Source: Haematococcus lacustris
Taxonomy: Eukaryota > Chlorophyta > Chlorophyceae > Chlamydomonadales > Haematococcaceae
Direction of reading: 5' to 3'
Length of the DNA stretch: 64,000 bases
NCBI GenBank assembly: GCA_030144725.1
Contig: JASKMD010000026.1
Span: 8,770,100-8,834,099 of the forward strand
Shown: positions 20,755-31,999 of the stretch, piece after piece
How positions within the stretch are numbered: position 1 is the first letter of the stretch
How the letters are laid out: the number at the start of each line of letters is the position of its first letter
Position numbers and translations under genes: made by a program
Notes under the pieces: generated by a model
What the model saw: only the letters and a program-made list of their open reading frames with translations
Databases searched by the model: none
Told to the model about the DNA's origin: nothing

Positions 20755-21552
20755 GAGGGAGGCCACTTGAGCGGCTTGAGGTGGGCTGGACAAGGGTGAG
20801 GGGCATGGGGGCTGGACTCGGCTAGAAATGGGTGCTTCAGCAAAGTGATGGGCCACAACACCGGATTCTCAAGATTTCCGTCGCTTGTCGCGGGTGCTCA
20901 CCTTCCACACGGACATTGCTGTCGCCGACGCGCTCCTCGACTCTGTTGGGAAGTTGGCGATCTGGGCTGTGAGCTGTGACGTCAGTGCTGGTCCGCAATC
21001 CCCTGTCTCTTAATGGCAAACGCTGTGGAAGTGGCTACGCTGAGTAACGCTATGCTGGGGCACAGAGCGGAGCGCTGACATGGGAAAGCATGACGCAATC
21101 TTAACGGGACATAGCAAACCCGAGTTGCGTGATGCTGATCTCCGTGCTCTGGTGGTACGCAAACTGAAAGCTGAGTGTCCACCATTCTGTGCGCATATGA
21201 GTGCAAATAGAGAAGGATGTTGGAGACGTCAGGGCTTGCATGTCGGCAGTGTGTGCACCTTTCTTTGTTGGTGCAGTCATGGCTTAAGCCATGTGCCCTG
21301 GCTCCCTTGCGGCCTAGCGGTGTAAGCCAACAGCAGCATACGACTCCTCGCGCGCCTGCACCCCACAAGGATCAGCCAGCAGCCCAGGTCAAGGGGTAGG
21401 CTAGACTCTGAGCCCAGGACGCCTTGGACTCGGATTAGCTATGGATAGTAACTGATGGAAGATTGATGTTAGTAATCGGTTGATGCTTAACTTCCTATGC
21501 CGAATTCAGGCGCCAAAGCAAGCAGCGAGGACGCAGACGTTCCTCCTCGGCT
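20755..21552. other. Intergenic between BAP31-like gene and PEX11 (divergent promoters)
   Basis: The two flanking genes diverge, so both promoters should lie here. Open frames on each strand show no recognisable domain and no obvious repeat. I cannot pick out specific promoter elements. Confidence 0.35.
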
Positions 21553-24500
21553 ATGTCTGCATCCACTGCAGCGGCTCCCGGTACCTCCGGCCGTCCGGAG
21601 AATGACACGTTGGATAAAGTTATTGCTTACCTGCAGAAGCGCGAAGGCATCGACAAGGTGCCCCATGTTCCGCATCGTCTCCAAGGCTCAGCACAGCGCC
21701 ATGCCAGCTACCCAACCCCTGGCTCTCACTTAACTGCTGTAGACCTTGAAGATTATCCGCTACACTTCAAGGATTGTAGCTGCTGTCACCCCACAAGGTT
21801 CCCCTACCAATGCTCGGTTTGCAGCTTTTGAAAAGAGCATCGGCGTGAGCAGGTGTGGTGGCAGAGGGTGTCAATGCTGTGCTACCATCTAGAGACACCA
21901 CACTCTCATGCCAAGACATCCATGTAAGACATGTTGAGGTGTTGGTCTGTGGCAGTGGTTCAATACCTAGGACTACTGGGCTCCCCATCAAATTAACAGG
22001 GCTTGAAAGGTAAAAAGTGTAGATTTAATAGACTTGTAGGCCCTATGGCTCGTTGCGGGGCCAGTCATCAATGCCCCGCCAGTACTCTGCTGCCCAGTGC
22101 AATCTCTGCCTGGCCTCAGGCAGCCGGGCATTGAATAGCTTGAAGCCCTGCTGGTACTCCTTGCCAGTGGCAGGCAGAGCCCAGTCCCGGTCTAGCCACC
22201 TGTGCCATGTGGGGGCTTGGGGCCCGTCTCTGGGTCGTCTCTGGGTGACCTAGTGGCACACTTCCACAGGGCCAGGTTCAGCACTTTGGCCCTCAACCTT
22301 GAGCCTTCATTGCAGTGGAACACTTATTGTGGACTCCCACAAAACGGTGTTTTTCCTGTGTGGAGTTCCCATGACATGGCATGCACATGGCTTTTACACG
22401 GCAGACACATGGTCATGGTTGCCTACCACCTACACTATTGCCTGACCCAGAGGGCTATTGTGTAGAGTTGGCATTATGGCATTGGGCCAGGTTCAGCAAG
22501 GGGGGCTGGGCAGTGGGAGGGGCCTGGGCATGGGCAGGTGGGGTCTGGGCTAGGGGAGGGTTTGATCACCGAGAGCCGCAGACTGCTGTTGCAGGAAGGC
22601 TTTTCGATTGGGAAAGTTCCTACAAGATTTGAACAACTTGCGAAAGAGCCGGGCCACTGGCGCCACTGCCATCCTGGAGCTGGTAGCATATGGCGGCGAG
22701 GGTATTTACTACTTCATCGAACAGATGGTGTGGTGAGTGTGTCTTGGACTGCTGCTGCTGTTGGGCTCGCATGCGTGGCTTGCAGTACAGTGATGTGGTG
22801 GGTGTGTACACAGCGTCCAGCCTCAATCTCACCCTGGCCATGGGAGTGAGGGTGAATGGAGGTGGGCAGTTGAGGGTCCGAGCCAGTCCTCAACACAAAC
22901 CAACAGCCGTGCCAGGCCGTGCAGCAGCAACCGTGCAGCAGCAACTATGCTTGACATCATGCCATCCTCATCAAGCCTTATCGGCGTCAGGGCACACCCT
23001 GTGCGGTGCCTGCATGCCACAACACCTGGCTGTGCAGCAGCTGCGAAGTCCCTGATCACCACTGCTTGCCTGTCTTATGCTGCAGGCTCATCAAGGCTGG
23101 GGCACTGAGCAAGGAGCATGAGGCGCAGCTAACACACATGAGCGCCTGGGCAGAGCTGTTGGGGTATGCAGCCAACATCTGGCTGTCAATCCCAAAGGTG
23201 TGACTCTGACAACTCTATTAGCCAGTCACATTTTTGAAGGCATCCTGTGCATGTCATCATCCTCATCCTTACCAATGCCACCACCTTCCATCACATCACA
23301 TGATGTCATGCGTGTGGAATTAGGATGACTAATATGTACACGTCCGCCCATGCTAGCCCATGTGATAATGTAGTTCAAATGATAATGTAGTGCTCATGAT
23401 AATGTGATAATGTAGTTCAAATGATAATGATAATGTAGTGCTCATGTCCGCCCATGCTAGCCCATGTGATAATGTAGTTCAAATGACACCCCCTGCACAC
23501 CTGCAATGCGTGTGACTGTGAAGGAATATGTACGCTCTACAACAGCGTTGCATATGCGTGTGCCAGATGCTGCCACCAGCCTAGGCTACCAGCCTAGGCC
23601 TTGGCTTTAACCTGGAGTCCCCAACCGGGTTAGGGTTACCCCTGGCCACAACTAATCAGACCCAGCTACACCCAGCACCAGGCCCCCTGCAACAACTGTG
23701 CGCTGATGCCCTTCCTTGTGCTGTGCACCAGTGAAGCCAATCTCTGCACGGCTTGTCTTAACTGCCTGCCCAGAAGTAGCTTCACCACGAGCAGGGTGCT
23801 GAGACCCATGTTGCTGGTGCTTGTCATTCCATGGCTGGCACAGGGGGCTCTGCAGTCTGCAGCCTGGCTGCTCCCACAATCAGTTGCCAATACTCTGCCG
23901 CCCGGTGCACCCTCTGCCTGGCCTCGGGCAGCCGGTCATTGACCAGCTTGAAGCCGTGCTGGTACACCTTGCCAGGAGCAGGCAGAGCCTCCAGGCGCTC
24001 CCACACTCAGTTGCCACCTGTCTCTGGGTGTTGCCTTGTGCCATGCTGCAGCTGCATGCGCTGTTGCGCCAGGAGACTGCACTAGCCCAGGCCGTGGCCA
24101 AGAGGCAAGCGGTGAGTGTCAGGTCTGCCACATGTCTGCCCGCCCAGCCCATGCAGTCTGCCTTGCTCGCCCTTCTTGCTTGCCCTGTTCAAGACATCCC
24201 AAATGCCTACCCTGCCCGCCCTGCCTGCCCTGCCTCCTCTGCCTAGCATAGGAAGGGCCATGCTGTGTGCCTCAGGAGGGTGGCTCGTCATCAGATGCCG
24301 CTGTGCTAGCTGCCAAGCTGAAGATGGTGCGGCTAGCCAGACTTCTACGAGTGGGAGCCATTGTGCAAGACCTGGCGGATGCGAGCTTGGCCATCAATGA
24401 CATCAGGGGTGAGCCATGCAATGCTTGCCAGCCGGTGCTTGTGATGGGCTGTATGCTGACCCATCGGTGTTCTGTGCAGGCAACAAGGACCCCATCCTCA

Positions 24501-24574
24501 GTCACCCTTTGACTTTGGCAGTCGCGGGGTTGGTGTCAGGCAGTATCAGCGGCTACAAGAATTGGGTGAGCTAG
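21553..24574 (+). CDS. PEX11: Peroxisomal membrane protein PEX11
   Basis: Exons 21553-21657, 21743-21852, 22595-22732, 23086-23197, 24052-24111, 24276-24408 and 24480-24574 join in phase to 250 codons plus stop, the usual size of PEX11. PEX11 binds and curves the peroxisome membrane and drives peroxisome elongation and division. Landmarks: [72 protein letters not shown], a central helix ([14 protein letters not shown]), [20 protein letters not shown], and a C-terminal hydrophobic segment ending ISGYKNWVS. Intron 2 (742 bases) and intron 4 (854 bases) contain Fanzor-derived repeats. The last three exons are part of the 6.2-kb unit that is repeated downstream. A TGTAA lies at 24754-24758. Confidence 0.92.
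22024..22480 (-). mobile_element. Fanzor-family C-terminal fragment and terminal block in PEX11 intron 2
   Basis: Minus strand 22200-22040 reads [19 protein letters not shown], then a tail with [19 protein letters not shown]. It shares RWLDRD and ALPAxGKEY with the 55-kb Fanzor copy, but the NAA-to-ALPA interval is deleted and the extreme C-terminus differs, so this is a second subfamily. Bases 22220-22480 are a non-coding terminal block shared with 19325-19470 (GGTGTTTTTCCTGTGTGGAG, CATGGCATGCACATGG). Confidence 0.6.
23340..23490. repeat. Short tandem/dispersed AT-rich repeats in PEX11 intron 4
   Basis: The words GATAATGTAGTTCAAATGATA and CCGCCCATGCTAGCCCATGTG recur two to four times between 23343 and 23484. 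It is a local AT-rich minisatellite inside the intron. Confidence 0.8.
23660..24040 (-). mobile_element. Fanzor-derived repeat in PEX11 intron 4, at the left end of the array
   Basis: Minus strand 24003-23887 encodes [20 protein letters not shown] and then [18 protein letters not shown], the same C-terminal subfamily as at 22.1 kb. Bases from about 23735 also match 29480-29610. The near-identical sequence shared by all 6.2-kb units starts inside this repeat, at about 23887. Confidence 0.6.
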
Positions 24575-25139
24575 GGCATGAACAACGCGTCCCCACATAT
24601 CTCGCGACCTGAAAGTAGGCGCTCGCAACGTGAGTAAGGGCGTGGGATACGGACATGAGGAAATGTAGTAGCTCAGCTTAGATTATGTGTTGAGTTGCTA
24701 GACCGTCACCATTAGAACGAACCTTGAGAGCCAGTCCGTTCTCATGTGGTACTTGTAAGACGCTCCGGCTGCCTCGTTGTCAGTGTGCCATCCCAGTTGA
24801 TACAACCTCTGCGATGGCTCTCGCTGCGGATGAAGAGCGGCGGGACGCGGTGTATCCACCGAGCCTTTGAGGTGTGAGAGGCCGTGTGTGAACAAGGACA
24901 CACTCAGCCGCGTCGCCACCGTAGAATGTCTGCCATGTCCAACACGATGGAGCATACGGTGGGTAACAGGCTTGGCTGCCTTGCCTTCTGTTCGTCGGGG
25001 CCTGAATGACTGGATGAAAAGAAACGCGCAGTGGTAGCCATCAGGCAGGTGAAGCAGCAGCACAATTGCTCTGAAACCACCTTCCAGGCCCATGTCCACA
25101 CCACACTGTGCCTTGCGTGCTATGGGTAGCTAAAGGAGG
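24575..25139. other. PEX11 3' flank within unit 1
   Basis: No recognised gene. Minus-strand frames of up to 133 codons exist (24698-25099) but are Ser/Arg/His-rich without family resemblance. They change across units because of the 48-base indel, which argues against a conserved protein. Confidence 0.4.
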
Positions 25140-25440
25140 TGTCCAGGCAGTGCTAAGGCCGGGCAGTGATGGTTGGGTGGACATGGGCGGACATGGGTGC
25201 AGGCTGCTCCAGCTCCAGCAGTAGCCAGCAAGTGTGGGCACTGCGGCAAGGTTGCACGAGTTGTGCAAGTGGCCCAGCGGCCAGGTATTGACGCCACCCG
25301 ACCTGATGAGCTGGTGCTGGTGGATGATTTCCGCACCACCAGAGCCATGAGCCCCTCTCCTCTACTGCTCCTACCCAAGCACCACAGCCAGGTAGGTGGG
25401 TGGACCGGGGCACATCAGCTCAGCTGAGGACCAGGTACCT
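25140..25440 (+). mobile_element. Fanzor RuvC-II-like fragment (unit 1)
   Basis: The plus strand encodes CGHCGKVARVVQVAQRPGID, then DELVLVDDFRTTRAMS, similar to the VDExRTS RuvC-II signature but with Asp in place of the catalytic Glu. A donor-like AGGTAGGTGG follows at about 25390. The same fragment recurs at 31331-31631, 37523-37823 and 43715-44015. It is oriented opposite to the RuvC-III fragment at 26.0-26.66 kb, so the two come from different insertions. Confidence 0.5.
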
Positions 25441-25809
25441 TAGCTGTCAGCACCTCCCCAAGATGCCAGCATCAGCCCAACAGGCAACAAGTTCCAACGC
25501 GCATGCACAATGAGTTACCCTTACTATGGGACCCTCACTGGGGATGGTGTTTCATTTGTATGGAGGTGTGTTCCAACACACATGGCATGGGCGCCTTCCA
25601 CGTGTCTATTGCCTAGCTTTTTGTTCACTATTGCCTAACAGTTGTGCCAGGGCTATAGTACGACTTGGCATAACGGACAGGTGTTTATGTAAGCTGATGT
25701 GTGCACACTACTGTGCCTGCCTCGCCTGCTGCTGCTGGTGCTGCTTGGCCTTCAGTGTGCCATCTTGCAGCCGCATGTGGCCTGGCTTATTCCTTGACTT
25801 CAGCACCTT

Positions 25810-26660
25810 GCCCCTCACTAGGGCCGAGATTGGAGTGGACCACTAGGGGTCACTACACAATGGTGTTGTCTGTGTGGAGTTATGTTCCCATGCACATGGC
25901 ATGGGCGCCTGCCACCTACACTATTACCTGACCCCTGTGGCAGGGCTATCGCCTAGAGTTGGCATGACTGGCATGCACTGTTTGTAAGCTGATGACAGCT
26001 CAAATGGCGACACATACTACTGTGCCACAGGCTACTGCTGCTGCAGCTGGGCCTTGGGCGGGCGAGTCTCGCAGCCGCTTGTAGCCCAGCTCAGGGTACT
26101 CCTTGCCCTTGGTTGGCAGACCTGGCAGGTCTGGCCACCAGCACAGCTCCGGCGGGCACCGCCTGCTCTCCCCAATGCGCTGCATGTTCACCGTTGCATT
26201 GCAGTCCTTGTCCAGCCACCTGCCTGGTTGTGGTGGGGTCTTGGATTCAGCAGCCTTTCCTTGCCCTTGCCCTTGGTGGGCTTGACGGGCTCAGCTGCCT
26301 GCTGAGCCTTGGTGCGCTTGCTGCGCTTGGCTGGCGAGGGAGTGCTGGGCTCAGGCTCGGAGGCTGCTGGCTGTGTGGCTTCCTGGCTGCTGCATGGGGG
26401 CTTTGGCAGGATGCATGGGGCTACTACCGGGCAACACCTTAGGCCCTGCACTGGCTGGTCACGTTGCTGGCTCCATGCTGGGCGCAGCAAGTGATGGTCC
26501 CTCTGCCCCACTGTGGGCTTCCGGACCTCAGGCCTGGAGGCCTTGCATTTGTTCAGCTTGATCGCACAGGGCTGGGGCTTGTTCACAGCTGAAGGGACCC
26601 GGCTGGTGCAGTGCACATCCGCCAGCACCACCCTGCCCGGCCACAGCTTCCAGCACACTG
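25810..26660 (-). mobile_element. Fanzor fragment with terminal block (unit 1), frameshifted
   Basis: The minus strand 26658-26188 starts in the RuvC-II region with a decayed signature (RVVLADVHCTSRVPSA instead of VVLVDEHRTTRVSSA). It continues through a Lys/Pro-rich linker and shifts frame before the RuvC-III segment, which reads RWLDKDCNATVNMQRIGESR. Both catalytic motifs are therefore mutated. The tail KGKEYPELGYKRL follows at about 26110-26080. Bases 25811-25985 form the usual terminal block (CCTCACTAGGGCC, CATGCACATGGCATGGGCG). Equivalent copies are at 32000-32850, 38192-39042 and 44384-45234. Confidence 0.7.
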
Positions 26661-27069
26661 GGGAGAGTGTGCAGCTGCCCTTGGAGCTATTGATGGTATC
26701 AGGAGGTCGCCGAAATCTGCCTGCTACTGCACGGGGTCTTCACAGGGCTGGATGCTGGTGGAGGACCGGCTGGGCGGGTCAGTCAGTCTGCGACTTGCAC
26801 GACTTGCACGACTTGCGCAGCTTGCCAGATCATACGACGCTACCACCTAAGACGACGACGACGACATTGTGCGGGCTCCTTGCTACCGACCTGCGCTAGT
26901 GTAACATGTGCAAGCGTCAATCACTCAGGTCACTCACCAGGATGCACAAACACCTCGGCACCCCGGATGACCGCATCACCACCTCTCATCCACGCAGCTG
27001 CATTAAAAAGAGACGCTGCCTCCACACAATTCTTAGCGAACTAAACTTGCGCTCAGCTGCGTGAACACA
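26660..27069. other. 5' region of secreted-protein gene 1
   Basis: It includes a short repeat of CGACTTGCA (26801-26820) and GACGACGACGACGAC (26851-26866). A plus-strand frame here ends at a TAA in units 1 and 4 (26848; 45421) but stays open in units 2 and 3, where the codon is GAA. No promoter element can be named. Confidence 0.4.
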
Positions 27070-29020
27070 ATGCCATCCATCCTTGCACTGTTTCTTGTGC
27101 CGTTTGTGCTCCGGTGCGCGCACGGACAGCCCGTCAACACCTCTGCTGTCCTTGACCACGGCGTCATTGGCGTCAACAGCTCCTCCCATCCTTCACCGGA
27201 GTCGGCGGTGGCAAATGGCACGGTGCGCCCCAGCCCGCCGTCGCGAGCACCCCGACCAACCTTATGTCCAGGGCAGCTCGCTGTAACACTGTTACTGCTC
27301 CCCTCCTGCAGGAGACCTTGAGCTGGGGCCAGGCACCCAGCTGTGTCACATACAGAAATGCAACTGTGAAGGAAGATAGCCTTGGACACTCGTGGGCCTG
27401 GGACACAGCTCTCAACAGGACTTGTGCGGTGCACAGTAGCTCTACACTGCTGTGTACCGAGTTCCAGAGTGCGCCTTTGTGCAAGGCAGCACCAACTGTA
27501 CAAAATGCAAAGCCAGACAACTTGGGTAACTTATGGTGAGTACCACCATGTACATACCGCATGCTGCTATTCTGCACTGGCACGTGATGTATACTGGCAG
27601 ATGTGCTAGTGCCACGTGGCTTCTTTTGTCCCAATCTGCAGGGGCTGGGAGTCCAATGCTTCTTGCGCCTTCCGTTCTTCCAGTGGCAGACCCCTGGCCC
27701 TGCCACACTCTATTCTGAAGATGAGCCGCAGGCTCTTGCGTGCTGCAGCACCTGCAGCACATCCTTTGTGCTACTCAGAGGTGCAAGCTGGCATGGCATC
27801 AGTACCCACAAATGCGACAGTGAATGACCTGGTGGGTACACATCACATCATCGCATCTTGGCATTGTGTGTGTAAGCTGCGTCCAATGAATGCCAGCACA
27901 TCTCGCAGCCCAGTTGGCGCTGACTAGATAGCTGATCTGATGTGGACCTTTCTTGCTTACATGCGCAGTCGGACAACCCCCTGCTTGGTGGGAACGACAC
28001 CATGGACAAGCTAGTGACTACACCCAACAACACAACACAGACAGATGTACTTGCTACAATCACCAGCTCTTCACAGCAAGACTTGCTGTTTGACACCGCA
28101 ACAGCTTGCCGCAATGCTCCAACAGCTACATCATCACAGTCTGATGTCAATGGCAGGCTATGGTAAGAAGCTCCAACAGACATGCACGCCATGCCTGCCA
28201 TGCTTGCTTTGCTGACAAGCACAGCAGCGTGACCGCATTTGCATTCTAGTTGCCGGCTTGGCAGCTTGCCAGCTGACGTTTGCGTAAGGTCCTGACTAAA
28301 CCAATAGCATCACATTTGCACCTGCCCTTGGCTTGACCAGCCTCTGTCAATGGCAACCTTGAAAGCTAGGCGACAGCTTGCCTGCTAGCTGGCATGCCTT
28401 GTCTGCTCTTTCACATGGGAGTGTAGACCCTACAGCCATCTTGTTGCTTGTGCAGGGGGTATGACAACGGGAAGCCATGCGCATACAAATCAGCAGTGTA
28501 TGGTACAGCTCGCTATTACAATGGCTATGTCCGCCAGCCCCCAGCTGACACAGCTGCCTCACCAGCTGGCACGGCAAACTCCATCAATACAGTTCACAAT
28601 ACCACAAGTGCAGTTCCCACCAACTCCAGCATGGCTGTGGTCACATCCTCGTGGGACACGGCACCGGTATGCCCTCAGGCTCTGACTGACTTCAACCACC
28701 AGCTGGATGCTTCTGGTGCGTGCAGTCGCGTGCATATCACAGGCAGCACATTTGTCTTGACATGGAGTGAAGTAATGGCTCATGAGCGCAACACCATGAG
28801 CCCCTTGTTCAACAAACATGCTTGATCTGTGTTTGCAGGACGCAAGTGGGGATGGAATGGCACAGGCTCCTGCAAGTACGTGGGGAGCCAAGGCCAGCTT
28901 GCAGAGAGCAGGTCCCTGCCAGTACCAGCTGGCTTGTTATCGCTTCCTTCGCCATCTGCAGCGCCATCTCCCCCAGCCTACCCCCCCACGTCGCTGCCCC
29001 GTGCAGCACCTCCGTCATGA
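27070..29020 (+). CDS. Secreted glycoprotein with W-G-W...C-A-F modules, copy 1
   Basis: Exons 27070-27222, 27312-27535, 27642-27831, 27969-28162, 28456-28715 and 28839-29020 join in phase to 400 codons plus stop; the first donor is the least certain. The start gives a clear signal peptide (MPSILALFLVPFVLRCAHG). The mature protein is rich in N-x-S/T sites (NTS, NGT, NAT, NRT, NAS, NDT, NTT, NSS and others). Each exon boundary restarts a short module: SWAWDTALNRTCAV, LWGWESNASCAFRS, LWGYDNGKPCAYKS, KWGWNGTGSCKYVG. Each has a tryptophan pair and a Cys before an aromatic residue or valine. The C-terminus is Pro/Ser/Ala-rich, as in algal cell-wall glycoproteins. I do not recognise the family. A role in the extracellular matrix, wall or mucilage is inference from secretion, glycosylation and composition. 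Three near-identical copies follow. Confidence 0.65.
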
Positions 29021-30028
29021 GCTGTCAGGGTATGCAATATGCACCCTTCCATCGCTGTCCCACATGGGCGCACGCTTCTAGGCAGCCTTGGCAATATCAT
29101 CTTGGTGCTTGCTTCAAATACAGTCAGTTCGACATTGCTACGTACCTTCAGTGTTCATATCCACAGTTGGCACATACAAATCATTGTAGGAGTTTCGTGA
29201 GCAGGATGCAGAGCAACCAATTTTTATTCCTTGAGCCGAGGAGAGACACATCAGCAGCCACAAACATGATTTGTTTAGTCGTATTTGTTTCGTGATCAAC
29301 ATGTATATTTTGCAAGCCTGAAATGGAAGTCGTTGCTGGGCCAGCAACGAGATGCGTGAAGAGGCAACCATAGTGAGACTGAAGGCTTGGCCACCTGCAG
29401 CCGCTGTCCAAAGACCGTACTGACCTCAGTGTCGGCCTGGTTGACTTGTATGCCCACTCTGCTGCAACCTCCTGTCTCAACTGCCTGCTTGATGCCTTGA
29501 TGCAACTTCACCACCAGCGGGGTGCTGTGACCCATGCTGCTGGTGCTTGTCATGCCATGGCTGGTATAGGGGGCTATCATTGCTTAGCATACAGCCTGGC
29601 TGCTCTCACACTGCTGCTCCCACTCTGCTGCGACCTCTTACAGGATGTGGTACAGCAACAGGAGGCTGGGAGTGGGCAGCACCACTGCTGCAGCTCGGTA
29701 GGGGCGTGATCAACAACATGAAGACTCTTCCTCGTCATGTTATCCCCATGATGTCCCATCATGTTATCGCCCATCCGGGGCATGCTGAGGACCAACACTC
29801 CTTCCAACGTATGCCACTTCCTGTAAGGATGTTGGCGTGTGGATTATCTTCTTGCACTGTTAATCCACCCTTCCTTCCACTCTCAGCTACAATCCTTAAA
29901 CCTGGTGGCACCTTCTATCCCTCACTACTGGGCTCTCTGTTTGAAGCAACAGCTTGATATGCTTGTAGGGCCTAGATTAGCCCGATGAGCTAGGCCTGCT
30001 GCTTGCTGGCCACGCTATGCTTGCCCCG
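29021..30028. other. Unit 1 spacer with Fanzor-derived C-terminal repeat
   Basis: It holds the 3' flank of secreted-protein gene 1, then from about 29440 a repeat related to PEX11 intron 4. Bases 29960-30130 encode on the minus strand the [12 protein letters not shown]...[15 protein letters not shown] tail of the Fanzor subfamily. An inverted 10-mer pair (TCGTTGCTGG and CCAGCAACGA) occurs at 29331-29351. Confidence 0.5.
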
Positions 30029-30193
30029 CCAATACTCTGCCGCCCGGTGCACCCTCTGCCTGGCCTCGGGCAGCCGGCCATTGACCAGCTTGAAGCCGTG
30101 CTGGTACACCTTGCCAGGAGCAGGCAGAGCCTCCAGGCGCTCCCACACTCAGTTGCCACCTGTCCCTGGGTGTTGCCTTGTGCCATGCTGCAG

Positions 30194-30716
30194 CTGCATG
30201 CGCTGTTGCGCCAGGAGACTGCACTAGCCCAGGCCGTGGCCAAGAGGCAAGCGGTGAGTGTCAGGTCTGCCACATGTCTGCCCGCCCAGCCCATGCAGTC
30301 TTCCTTGCTCGCCCTACTTGCTTGACCTGTTCAAGACATCCCAAATGCCTACCCTGCCCGCCCTGCCTGCCCTGCCTCCCCTGCCTAGCATAGGAAGGGC
30401 CATGCTGTGTGCCTCAGGAGGGTGGCTCGTCATCAGATGCTGCCGTGCTAGCTGCCAAGCTGAAGATGGTGCGGCTAGCCAGACTTCTACGAGTGGGAGC
30501 CATTGTGCAAAACCTGGCGGAAGCGAGCTTGGCCATCAATGACATCAGGGGTGAGCCATGCAATGCTTGCCAGCCGGTGCTTGTGATGGGCTGTATGCTG
30601 ACCCATCGGTGTTCTGTGCAGGCAACAAGGACCCCATCCTCAGCCACCCTTTGACTTTGGCAGTCGCGGGGTTGGTGTCAGGCAGTATCAGCGGCTACAA
30701 GAATTGGGTGAGCTAG
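30194..30716 (+). pseudogene. Truncated PEX11 copy in unit 2 (exons 5-7 only)
   Basis: Exons 30194-30253, 30418-30550 and 30622-30716 match PEX11 exons 5-7, splice sites included, with two residue changes (QDLAD to QNLAE). Exons 1-4 and the promoter are absent because the unit begins inside intron 4. It cannot encode a full PEX11. Confidence 0.9.
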
Positions 30717-31999
30717 GGCATGAACAACGCGTCCCCACATATCTCGCGACCTGAAAGTAGGCGCTCGCAACGTGAGTAAGGGCGTGGGATACGGACATGA
30801 GGAAATGTAGTAGCTCAGCTTAGATTATGTGTTGAGTTGCTAGACCGTCACCATTAGGACGAACCTTGAGAGCCAGTCCGTTCTCATTTGGTACTTGTAA
30901 GACGTTGATCCGGTCTACAGGACGACACAGCATCACCGGTCGCTACTCGACGCTCCGGCTGCCTCGTAGTCAGTGTGCCATCCCAGTTAATACAACCTCT
31001 GCGATGGCTCACGCCGCGGATGAAGAGCGGCGGGACGCGGTGTATCCACCGAGCCTTTGAGGTGTGAGAGGCCGTGTGTGAGCAAGGACACACTCAGCCG
31101 CGTCGCCACCGTAGAATGTCTGCCATGTCCAACACGATGGAGCATACGGTGGGTAACAGGCTTGGCTGCCTTGCCTTCTGTTTGTCGGGGCCTGAATGAC
31201 TGGATGAAAAGAAACGCGCAGTTGGTAGCCATCAGGCAGGTGAAGCAGCAGCACAATTGCTCTGAAACCACCTTCCAGGCCCATGTCCACACCACACTGT
31301 GCCTTGCGTGCTATGGGTAGCTAAAGGAGGTGTCCAGGCAGTGCTAAGGCCGGGCAGTGATGGTTGGGTGGACATGGGCGGACATGGGTGCAGGCTGCTC
31401 CAGCTCCAGCAGTAGCCAGCAAGTGTGGGCACTGCGGCAAGGTTGCACGAGTTGTGCAAGTGGCCCAGCGGCCAGGTATTGACGCCACCCGACCTGATGA
31501 GCTGGTGCTGGTGGATGATTTCCGCACCACCAGAGCCATGAGCCCCTCTCCTCTACTGCTCCTACCCAAGCACCACAGCCAGGTAGGTGGGTGGACCGGG
31601 GCACATCAGCTCAGCTGAGGACCAGGTACCTTAGCTGTCAGCACCTCCCCAAGATGCCAGCATCAGCCCAACAGGCAACAAGTTCCAACGCGCATGCACA
31701 ATGAGTTACCCTTACTATGGGACCCTCACTGGGGATGGTGTTTCATTTGTATGGAGGTGTGTTCCAACACACATGGCATGGGCGCCTTCCACGTGTCTAT
31801 TGCCTAGCTTTTTGTTCACTATTGCCTAACAGTTGTGCCAGGGCTATAGTACGACTTGGCATAACGGACAGGTGTTTATGTAAGCTGATGTGTGCACACT
31901 ACTGTGCCTGCCTCGCCTGCTGCTGCTGGTGCTGCTTGGCCTTCAGTGTGCCATCTTGCAGCCGCATGTGGCCTGGCTTATTCCTTGACTTCAGCACCT

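Larger units (their letters stand above)
23887..30028 (+). repeat. 6.2-kb tandem array, unit 1 (6142 bp)
   Basis: First unit, starting CCAATACTCTGCCGCCCGGTG. It contains PEX11 exons 5-7, Fanzor fragments (25150-25420 plus; 25810-26660 minus) and the first secreted-protein gene. It lacks 48 bases present in the other units near 24763 (between GTAAGACG and CTCCGG), which explains most of its shorter length. Confidence 0.95.

Noticed and set aside
23626..23645. Telomere-like GGGTTAGGGTTA
   Set aside because: Only two units, inside a PEX11 intron, and green algal telomeres usually carry TTTTAGGG or TTTAGGG. No run is present.
30194..30716. A second working PEX11 gene
   Set aside because: Only exons 5-7 exist in units 2-4; no start codon, no promoter and no exons 1-4.
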